A stretch of 50,981 bases of DNA from positions 1 to 50,981 of the forward strand of contig CAKSSH010000004.1 of assembly GCA_934488695.1 (NCBI GenBank), given 5' to 3'. This DNA is from an uncultured Oscillospiraceae bacterium. GTDB taxonomy: Bacteria > Bacillota > Clostridia > Oscillospirales > Ruminococcaceae. A program made the position numbers and the translations under genes. Of this stretch, positions 1 to 6,388 are shown piece after piece. The notes below the pieces were generated by a model, which had not been told where the DNA came from, ran no database searches, and saw only the letters and a list, made by a program, of their open reading frames with translations. Positions within the stretch are counted from its first letter, which is position 1, and every line of letters begins with the position of its first letter.

Positions 1-42
1 AAAACAGCCGAAAAGCCCTGTTTCAAGCGGTTTTCGGGCATA

Positions 43-79
43 GAAAAAGCCCGCCGTAATTCAATTACGGCGGGCTTTT
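43..79. terminator. Bidirectional intrinsic terminator after tRNA-Ser
   Basis: Near-perfect palindrome with arms AAAAGCCCGCCGTAATT and its complement, flanked by A- and T-runs. It lies directly downstream of the 3' end of the minus-strand tRNA-Ser genes, so it most likely ends that transcript. It could also stop a plus-strand gene lying to the left of the window. Confidence 0.8.
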
Positions 80-169
80 GGCGGAGACGGAGGGATTTGA
101 ACCCTCGCACCGGTTACCCAGCCTACTCCCTTAGCAGGGGAGCCTCTTGAGCCACTTGAGTACGTCTCC
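79..169 (-). tRNA. tRNA-Ser (anticodon GCU)
   Basis: Read on the minus strand, the acceptor stem GGAGACG pairs with CGTCTCC, followed by discriminator G and an encoded CCA. The anticodon stem CTCCC/GGGAG encloses loop CTGCTAA with anticodon GCT. A long variable arm, typical of class II serine tRNAs, precedes the T-loop GGTTCAAATCC. It reads AGC/AGU codons. It is the downstream member of a two-tRNA serine operon, about 40 bases after the UGA isoacceptor. Confidence 0.95.
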
Positions 170-209
170 ATGGCCTGCTTTTTTACAATATTGTCCGACG
201 AATCCGTTT

Positions 210-298
<89 letters not shown>

Positions 299-312
299 AA
301 GTGACATGGTAT

Positions 313-342
313 ATCATAGCATATTCCGGCCGCGGATGTCAA
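313..342 (-). promoter_or_regulatory. Promoter of the tRNA-Ser operon
   Basis: Minus-strand TTGACA (337-342), 18-base spacer, TATGAT (313-318). The -10 ends about 14 bases before the mature 5' end of the first tRNA-Ser, the usual geometry for a stable-RNA promoter. Confidence 0.8.
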
Positions 343-365
343 GCGTCTGCCGCAAGTTTTTAAGA

Positions 366-403
366 AGCTTTTTTGCCGGCCGGCAGAGCCGGCAAAAAAA
401 GCT
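366..403. other. Long hairpin with AT-rich outer stem
   Basis: Arms AGCTTTTTTGCCGGC and GCCGGCAAAAAAAGCT enclose a 7-base loop. The T-run is inside the stem rather than after it, so it is only partly terminator-like. It separates the divergent tRNA-Ser and YceD promoters. Confidence 0.5.
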
Positions 404-425
404 GGCGGCGAATCGCATTTTACTC

Positions 426-454
426 TTGACAAACCCGGACACGACCTATATAAT
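426..454 (+). promoter_or_regulatory. Consensus sigma-A promoter for the YceD-rpmF operon
   Basis: TTGACA (426-431), 17-base spacer, TATAAT (449-454): a perfect match to the vegetative consensus. It leaves a leader of about 85 bases before the YceD start and likely drives YceD and rpmF. Confidence 0.85.
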
Positions 455-546
455 AAATTCGTATGGATATTTGAAGTATCCGCGCTTCGGCCGTATCATG
501 CTGCGGGTCCCCCTAAGACTGTGCGGGATGTGAGGTGTGTTGCTTT

Positions 547-1038
547 ATGAAAATCGGCGTCAGGCGTTTTTTTGAGTCGGAAAACGAGCGGGAGGAATTT
601 TCCTTTGCGCTGGATCTTTCCGATGTCGAGATTTGGGGGCACCGCCCCTTAAACGCCCCGGTCGTCATTGAAGGCGTTTTGCAAAGCAGGAGCTCTATTG
701 TAACACTGGCATACAAGGCTTCCGCACAATTGCACACCTTCTGCGATCGGTGTCTCTGTGAGTTTGACCGTCCGATTTCCTTCTCCTTTTCCTATACGCT
801 GGTGCGCCAGCTCCAGGATCGGGATCGGGAAGATATTCTTCCCGTGGAGGGTGACGACCTTGATCTGGACGAACTTTGCACCTCTGACATTGTGCTGAAT
901 TTGCCACTCAAATTCCTTTGTCGTGAGGACTGCAAGGGTCTGTGTCCGATCTGCGGAAAAAACAAAAATCTGTCTGACTGCGATTGTCTTAACAGCGAGA
1001 CGGATCCGAGGCTTGCGGCGCTTAAGGCGCTGCTCTGA
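547..1038 (+). CDS. yceD: YceD/DUF177 family protein
   Basis: A 163-residue DUF177 protein. Members are almost always encoded just before rpmF and are linked to 23S rRNA/50S subunit accumulation; the exact activity is not settled. The C-terminal half has a four-cysteine pattern (CREDC, then GLCPICGK) typical of the Firmicutes versions and probably binding zinc, and an earlier CDRC. I chose ATG 547 because GAGGTG lies nine bases upstream; a GTG at 535 in the same frame has no good ribosome binding site. The next gene is rpmF, 51 bases on, which is the classic order. Confidence 0.9.
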   Translation: MKIGVRRFFESENEREEFSFALDLSDVEIWGHRPLNAPVVIEGVLQSRSSIVTLAYKASAQLHTFCDRCLCEFDRPISFSFSYTLVRQLQDRDREDILPVEGDDLDLDELCTSDIVLNLPLKFLCREDCKGLCPICGKNKNLSDCDCLNSETDPRLAALKALL

Positions 1039-1089
1039 CCCTAAATTATTTCGGCCCGTTATGGCCCAATTGATCAAGGAGGTGCCGTC

Positions 1090-1272
1090 ATGGCTGTTCC
1101 CAAGAGAAGAGTGTCCAAAGCACGTCGCGATAAGAGACGTTCCAATGTCTGGAAGCTTCCCGTTCCCGCTTTTTCCAAATGCCCCCAGTGCGGTGAACTG
1201 AAAATGCCCCACAGAGTCTGCTCCAACTGCGGTTACTACAAGGGCAAAGAAGTCATCAAGAAGGAAGACTAA
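1090..1272 (+). CDS. rpmF: 50S ribosomal protein bL32
   Basis: Sixty residues, the normal length for bL32. It begins MAVPKRRVSKARRDKRR, the basic N-terminus of the family, then has a zinc ribbon of two CxxC pairs (CPQC about residue 31, CSNC about residue 44). A GGAGGTG ribosome binding site lies six bases before the ATG. It is encoded right after YceD. A terminator hairpin at 1285-1317 follows. Confidence 0.97.
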   Translation: MAVPKRRVSKARRDKRRSNVWKLPVPAFSKCPQCGELKMPHRVCSNCGYYKGKEVIKKED

Positions 1273-1284
1273 TTTCGCAAGCGG

Positions 1285-1317
1285 TAGAGGAGGAGAAATC
1301 CTCCTCTATTTTTCTTC
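1285..1317 (+). terminator. Intrinsic terminator or attenuator after rpmF
   Basis: Perfect 10-bp stem TAGAGGAGGA/TCCTCCTCTA with a GAAA tetraloop, followed by TTTTTC. Only about 20 bases separate it from the next start codon, leaving no room for a promoter, so it probably lowers rather than ends transcription into the DUF512 gene. Confidence 0.75.
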
Positions 1318-1337
1318 ATCGGAAAGGAGGGCATGTC

Positions 1338-2669
1338 GTGAGTGTGCGAATTGACGGCGTAGAGGCAGCAAGCCCTGCCGGCCGTGCCGGTATTTTGGCG
1401 GGGGATATCCTGCTGAGTATCAACGGCCATGAGATCGACGATGTGCTTGATTTTCGCTTTTGGCAGCAAAACAATCGGCTGCTGCTGCGGCTGGAGGGGG
1501 CCGACGGCAAGAAACGGTCGGTGCGGATTCGTAAAAACGAGTGGGATGAGCTGGGTCTGCTGTTTGACACCTATTTGATCGACCGGCGCCATGCCTGCAA
1601 GAACCGCTGTGTGTTTTGCTTTGTGGATCAGCTCCCCCGCGGGCTGCGTTCTTCCTTGTATTTTAAGGACGATGACACCCGGCTTTCCTTTCTGTTCGGA
1701 AATTATGTTACCCTGACCAACCTTACCGAGCATGAGGTGGACCGTATTTGTCGGCTGCACATCAGTCCGCTGAACATTTCGGTGCACACTACAAACCCCG
1801 CGCTGCGTGTCCGAATGATGGGAAATCCGCAGGCCGGCGCGGCTCTGTCGTATCTGAGCCGCTTTGCCCGGGCCGGCATTGCCCTTAACGCACAGCTGGT
1901 GCTCTGTCCGGGGCTTAATGACGGCCCCGAGCTGGAGCGCAGTCTTCGGGATCTTTCCGCCCTGATGCCGGCGCTGCAAAGCGTTGCTTTGGTGCCGGTC
2001 GGCTTGACCCGGTTTCGCGAAAAGCTCACCCCCTTGTCGCCCTACACGCCGCAGCAGGCTGCCGAGGTGATCGACACGGCAAACATGTTTGGGGAGCGCT
2101 TTCTTGCACAATACGGCCGCAGGCTCGTTTATTGCGCCGACGAATTTTATTTAAAAGCCGGCCGTCCGCTGCCGCCGTCAGCGTATTATGAGGACTATGC
2201 TCAGCTGGAAAACGGGGTCGGCCTTATGCGCAATTTTGAGGAGGGCTTTCAGGCCTGTCTTTCGCAAAAGGATCCGGCGCCGCCGAGACGAACCCTTTCC
2301 TTGTCTATTGCCACCGGTGTTGCCGCCGCCGCGTTTATGGAAAAGCAGCTGCGGCTCATGGAGCAGGCGCTGCCCGGTCTGCAGGGCAACGTGTATGCTA
2401 TCCGAAACGATTTTTTCGGGCCTCAGATTACGGTGGCGGGCTTGGTGACCGCTACCGACCTGCTGGCGCAGCTGCGCGGGAAACCTCTCGGAGAGGTTTT
2501 GGTTTTGCCCGAGGTCATGCTGCGTGACGAAAAGGACCGTTTTTTGGATGACCGAAGCTTAGCGGAGGTTTCGGCGGAGCTGGGCGTTCCCATCCGGCTC
2601 TCTCCCTGTGACGGCGAGGGCTTTTACGACTGTATTCGTTCGATTTACCAAGCAAAAAAGGAGGCGTAA
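1338..2669 (+). CDS. DUF512 family radical SAM protein with N-terminal PDZ-like domain
   Basis: A 443-residue protein of the DUF512/TIGR03279 family. Residues 1-60 look like a short PDZ domain (GRAGILAGDILLSING). Next comes a cysteine cluster CKNRCVFCF (about residues 89-97) with the CxxxCxxC spacing of a radical SAM [4Fe-4S] site, then the conserved DDDTRLSFLFGNYVTLTN block. The substrate is unknown. The start at 1338 is GTG with AAAGGAGGG upstream. It ends four bases before der, a pairing common in Clostridia, so a link to translation or ribosome maturation is plausible but unproven. Confidence 0.88.
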   Translation: MSVRIDGVEAASPAGRAGILAGDILLSINGHEIDDVLDFRFWQQNNRLLLRLEGADGKKRSVRIRKNEWDELGLLFDTYLIDRRHACKNRCVFCFVDQLPRGLRSSLYFKDDDTRLSFLFGNYVTLTNLTEHEVDRICRLHISPLNISVHTTNPALRVRMMGNPQAGAALSYLSRFARAGIALNAQLVLCPGLNDGPELERSLRDLSALMPALQSVALVPVGLTRFREKLTPLSPYTPQQAAEVIDTANMFGERFLAQYGRRLVYCADEFYLKAGRPLPPSAYYEDYAQLENGVGLMRNFEEGFQACLSQKDPAPPRRTLSLSIATGVAAAAFMEKQLRLMEQALPGLQGNVYAIRNDFFGPQITVAGLVTATDLLAQLRGKPLGEVLVLPEVMLRDEKDRFLDDRSLAEVSAELGVPIRLSPCDGEGFYDCIRSIYQAKKEA

Positions 2670-2673
2670 GCCT

Positions 2674-3999
2674 ATGGCACTTCCGGTCATTGCCGTGGTC
2701 GGCCGGCCTAACGTCGGCAAATCGACCCTGTTTAATAAACTGGTCGGGCAGCGTCTTTCGATTGTCGAGGATACGCCCGGAGTCACCCGGGATCGTATTT
2801 ACGGCCGGGTCGAATGGCAAAACCGCACTGCCACCCTTATCGATACCGGCGGCATCGACCTGTTTTCCGATGACGTGCTGCTGTCTCAAATGCGGCGGCA
2901 GGCGCAAATAGCAATCGAAAGCGCGGATGTGCTGCTGTTTGTGACCGATCTGCGCGCCGGTGTTACCGCTGCGGACAGTGAGGTCGCAGCCATGCTGCAA
3001 AAAAGCGGAAAACCGGTGGTCGTCTGCGTCAATAAATGTGACAGCGTCGGCAGTATTCCCATGGAATTTTATGAATTTTATAATTTGGGACTGGGAGATC
3101 CGGTGGCAGTCTCCTCGGTGCACGGGCACGGCACCGGCGATCTTTTGGATCGGCTGTTTGCTCTGCTGCCCGAGCAGCGCGGTGAGGATTATCCAGAGGA
3201 TTACATCAAGGTGGCCATTATCGGCAAGCCCAATGTCGGAAAATCGTCTCTGGTCAATCGACTGGCCGGTGAGGAGCGGGTTATCGTTTCGGATATCGCC
3301 GGCACCACCCGGGACGCGGTGGATACCGTGCTTGAAAATGAGCACGGCAAATTTGTGCTGATCGATACGGCCGGTATTCGTCGCAAGAGCAAGGTGGATG
3401 AGTCGATCGAGCGCTACAGCGTTTTGCGTTCTTATATGGCCATTGAACGTGCAGACGTTTGCCTTATTTTGATCGATGCGCTTGAGGGCTTTACGGAGCA
3501 GGACTCCAAGGTGGCCGGCTACGCTCATGAGCAGGGAAAAGGCTGCGTCATTGTCGTCAATAAGTGGGACGCGGTCGAAAAGGACGGCCGCACCATGCAG
3601 GAGTACCAGAAAAAACTGGAAAGCGACTTTTCTTTTATGCCCTATGCGCCTTTCCTTTTTATCTCGGCCAAAACCGGGCAGCGGGTCGACCGGTTGTATG
3701 AGCTTATCAGCTACGTCCGGGAACAAAACTGTCGCCGAATTCCGACCGGCCTTTTAAACGATATGTTGGCCGAGGCTACCGCGTTGGTACAGCCGCCGTC
3801 GGATAAGGGAAAACGGCTTAAAATTTACTATATCACGCAGGCGTCGGTCTGCCCGCCCAGCTTTGTTTGCTTTGTCAACAGCAACGAGCTGTTCCACTTT
3901 TCCTATCGGCGTTATCTTGAAAATCAGATTCGGAGCACCTTCGGTCTGCAGGGTACCCCGATTCGCATCATCTCCCGCGAACGCGGTGACAAAAAATAA
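2674..3999 (+). CDS. der: Ribosome biogenesis GTPase Der (EngA)
   Basis: A 441-residue double-GTPase needed for 50S assembly. Two tandem G domains are visible: the first P-loop GRPNVGKS at residues 10-17 and the second GKPNVGKS near residue 183, each with a DTGG or DTAG switch II and NKxD motifs (NKCD, NKWD). The C-terminal KH-like domain follows from about residue 350. ATG 2674 is chosen because AAGGAGGCG lies just upstream and the protein then starts MALPVIAVVG as usual. It is in an operon with the DUF512 gene and plsY. Confidence 0.97.
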   Translation: MALPVIAVVGRPNVGKSTLFNKLVGQRLSIVEDTPGVTRDRIYGRVEWQNRTATLIDTGGIDLFSDDVLLSQMRRQAQIAIESADVLLFVTDLRAGVTAADSEVAAMLQKSGKPVVVCVNKCDSVGSIPMEFYEFYNLGLGDPVAVSSVHGHGTGDLLDRLFALLPEQRGEDYPEDYIKVAIIGKPNVGKSSLVNRLAGEERVIVSDIAGTTRDAVDTVLENEHGKFVLIDTAGIRRKSKVDESIERYSVLRSYMAIERADVCLILIDALEGFTEQDSKVAGYAHEQGKGCVIVVNKWDAVEKDGRTMQEYQKKLESDFSFMPYAPFLFISAKTGQRVDRLYELISYVREQNCRRIPTGLLNDMLAEATALVQPPSDKGKRLKIYYITQASVCPPSFVCFVNSNELFHFSYRRYLENQIRSTFGLQGTPIRIISRERGDKK

Positions 4000-4033
4000 C
4001 GGCACTTGCTGCAAGTGATATCGGAGGTCATTT

Positions 4034-4711
4034 ATGCAAATCAATCTGCCTGTTCAAGTTTTGCTGCTTTCAGTTCTTGCTGCTGGCACATCTTATCTGC
4101 TCGGCAGCCTCAGCTTTGCGATTATTATCACCCGCCTGTTTGCGCACCGCGATATTCGTGACAGCGGCAGCGGGAATGCCGGCATGACTAATGTGCTGCG
4201 CACCGTCGGGCCGTTCCCGGCAGCATTGACGCTGTTGGGCGATATTTTAAAATCGGTTGCCGCCATTTATTTTTCGCGCTGGTTGTTTTCCTTTGTCCCG
4301 GTGTCCTATGCGGCGCGGCTTGGGATGTTTCTCGGCAGTATATTTGTGCTGCTCGGCCATATTTTTCCGATCTTTTTCGGGTTTCGCGGCGGAAAGGGCG
4401 TGCTGACCTGTGCCGGCATCTTTTTTATGCTGGACTGGCAGCTGGCGCTGGTGTCACTGGCTGCGTTTCTTTTGGTCACGTTTTTAAGCGGCTACGTTTC
4501 CCTCGGCTCTATTGTCGCGCTGGCATTGGCGCCGATCAGTACGTTGGTCGCCGGCCTGACCTTTCGGGCCGACCCGCTGCCGCAGGTGTTGTGGCAGGCC
4601 GGCTTTGTGTTGATTCTTGCCGGTATTTCGATTCTGATGCACCACGAAAATATCCGCCGGTTAAAAAACGGCACCGAAAACCGTTTTTCCCGGAAACAAA
4701 AAAAATCTTAA
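4034..4711 (+). CDS. plsY: Acyl-phosphate:glycerol-3-phosphate acyltransferase PlsY
   Basis: A 225-residue membrane protein that moves an acyl group from acyl-phosphate to glycerol-3-phosphate, the first step of phospholipid synthesis. Visible family signatures are LLGSLSFAIIITR, the SGNAGMTNVLRTVG block and GFRGGKGVLTCAG, together with five or so hydrophobic helices. A GGAGGTC ribosome binding site precedes ATG 4034. It follows der by 34 bases. In many Clostridia gpsA and spoIVA follow plsY; here a repeat-filled gap follows instead. Confidence 0.95.
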   Translation: MQINLPVQVLLLSVLAAGTSYLLGSLSFAIIITRLFAHRDIRDSGSGNAGMTNVLRTVGPFPAALTLLGDILKSVAAIYFSRWLFSFVPVSYAARLGMFLGSIFVLLGHIFPIFFGFRGGKGVLTCAGIFFMLDWQLALVSLAAFLLVTFLSGYVSLGSIVALALAPISTLVAGLTFRADPLPQVLWQAGFVLILAGISILMHHENIRRLKNGTENRFSRKQKKS

Positions 4712-4721
4712 CCTCTTGGCG

Positions 4722-4928
4722 CGCGGCTCTTTCCGGCTGCGCGCTGTTTTTCCGGCCGCGCACACGACTTTCCGGTCGCGCGCGGCTTTTTCCGGTCGCG
4801 CATGGCACTTTCCGGTTGCGCACATAATCTTCCGGCCGCACATGGCACTTTCCGGCTGCGCGCTGTTTTTCCGGCCGCACATAGCACTTTCCGGTCGTGC
4901 ACACGACTTTCCGGTCGCGATTGCAACA
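4722..4928. repeat. 20-bp tandem repeat array, ten copies
   Basis: Ten units with core TTTCCGGYYGCRCRY. The TTCCGG cores start at 4731, 4750, 4770, 4790, 4810, 4830, 4850, 4869, 4889 and 4909, a period of 20 bp with two 19-bp steps. Units are similar but not identical, so the array is not recent. There are no spacers, so it is not CRISPR. It fills the gap between plsY and the next gene; the period does not preserve a reading frame, so coding is unlikely. Confidence 0.85.
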
Positions 4929-5218
4929 TCCGCCCCTGCGCCGGAGGACAAAAAACAACCTTTTTGAGCAGACCGCGTCGGCCTGCTTTTTTGTTTGCCG
5001 TATTTCAGTTTGTTGTGCCCGCGCGTTTTTTACATGCTGCATTTCCCTTGACGAGACCGTGCTTTTTTGCAGCATTTTTCACGCGATTTTTGCCCCGCGG
5101 TTTTTTTGCGCGATTTTTCTTTTTCGCGCAATTTTTCCTTCTTTGTGCGGTATACTTTTCTTTGCTGCGCCCGCGGGTCGACAAAGTGAAAACAGTCTGT
5201 AAATTCTCGGCCGGACGC
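4929..5218. other. Gene-free stretch rich in T-tracts
   Basis: Between the 20-bp repeat array and the next promoter there are many runs such as TTTTTTGCGCGATTTTT and no reading frame with a ribosome binding site or recognisable product. No convincing intrinsic terminator for plsY is seen. Confidence 0.5.
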
Positions 5219-5247
5219 TTTACAAACCCGGTGGGATTTGGTATAAT
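5219..5247 (+). promoter_or_regulatory. Promoter of the lipoprotein-secA operon
   Basis: TTTACA (5219-5224), 17-base spacer, TATAAT (5242-5247). It ends 59 bases before ATG 5307. Confidence 0.8.
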
Positions 5248-5306
5248 AGCTTTATGAATCTGCCGCGGCAGACCGCCGATTGGCAAAAAAGAACGGGGTT
5301 TTGAAT

Positions 5307-6362
5307 ATGAAAGCGTTAAATGTCTTGAAAAAAAGTCTGGCTGCCTTAACGGCGGCGGTTCTGCTTTGCTGCTGCACAGCTTGTAAAGACACCTCTTGGG
5401 TGCTTCGCGCCGGCAACGATACGATTTCCGCCGGCGTTTATTTAGGCTACATGATCGAAAGCTATTACGCGGCCGCCACCTCCGTTTCCGACAAGTCGGC
5501 CGATTTATTCTCTCAGAAGATTGACGGAGTTGCCGCTGCCGATTACATTCGGAAGCAGACGCTCGACGAGGCCAAGCAGCACTTAGCGGCCGATCGCCTT
5601 TTTGCCGAATATGAGCTGTCGCTGAGCGACGAGGACAAGGCGGCGGTGCAGTCGTCTCTGGACTCTGTTTGGAGTAGCATTTCAAAGCTTTACGAGCAAA
5701 ACGGCTGCGGAAAGACCTCTTATCTCGGGATTCTGACCGCCGGCAAAAGGCGCAATAATGTTTTTGCCTATTATTATGGAAAAGACGGCAAGGAGCCGGT
5801 TGCGGAAAGTGATTTGAAGGCCTTTTTTGCTGATAATTACGTGAAATATAAGGTGATTGATTTGCAGTATTCCGCCCACTACAGCGGCGTCAACACCGCG
5901 ACGGACGCCTCAAGCGAACAAAAGACCCGGCTCAAAGAGCTGGCGGAATCCTATGTCAAGCGTCTGAAAGAGGGCGCCGATATTGACCGGCTGATTGCCG
6001 AGGAAAAAGCTTTCGGCAACAGCGATAAAACGGCGGCCGAGGTCAAAGAGGTCGATCCTTCGTTTATTCAAAAGGACACGTCGGACAGTCCGAATGCAGT
6101 GAACGCTGCCATTTTTGCCGCCGAAAACGGGGTACCGACCCTGATTGAAAACAGTGCCTACGGATATTATGTGGTCGTTCGGTACCCGCTGGATCGGGAC
6201 GGCAAGGATTTTACCGACCGCGCCTCCTCTATCCTTTCCGCCATGAAAAACAGCGACTTTGAAAAGGTGCTGCTCAAGACGGCCGAGGAGATGAAAATCA
6301 CCGAGAACAATCAAGCTCTGCGCCGGTATAAGCCGCAGAAAATCAATTTCACCGTGGGCTAA
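5307..6362 (+). CDS. Lipoprotein, PrsA/SurA-like foldase with degenerate parvulin region
   Basis: A 351-residue secreted lipoprotein. The N-terminus MKALNVLKKSL is basic, followed by a hydrophobic segment and a cysteine-rich lipobox region (LLCCCTAC, about residues 19-26). The middle is helical and charged, as in SurA/PrsA N-terminal chaperone domains. The C-terminal third has features that recall parvulin (YVKRLKEGADIDRLI, then GYYVVVRYPLDRDG) but no clear catalytic motif. An ATG at 5307 gives the clean signal peptide; an upstream TTG at 5280 is less likely. It sits 26 bases before secA, so a role in folding exported proteins fits. The family assignment is tentative. Confidence 0.65.
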   Translation: MKALNVLKKSLAALTAAVLLCCCTACKDTSWVLRAGNDTISAGVYLGYMIESYYAAATSVSDKSADLFSQKIDGVAAADYIRKQTLDEAKQHLAADRLFAEYELSLSDEDKAAVQSSLDSVWSSISKLYEQNGCGKTSYLGILTAGKRRNNVFAYYYGKDGKEPVAESDLKAFFADNYVKYKVIDLQYSAHYSGVNTATDASSEQKTRLKELAESYVKRLKEGADIDRLIAEEKAFGNSDKTAAEVKEVDPSFIQKDTSDSPNAVNAAIFAAENGVPTLIENSAYGYYVVVRYPLDRDGKDFTDRASSILSAMKNSDFEKVLLKTAEEMKITENNQALRRYKPQKINFTVG

Positions 6363-6388
6363 ACCCACACCCTAAAGGAGATTTTTGC

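Noticed and set aside
4722..4928. The 20-bp repeats as a CRISPR array
   Set aside because: Units are contiguous with no unique spacers, and no cas gene is in the window.
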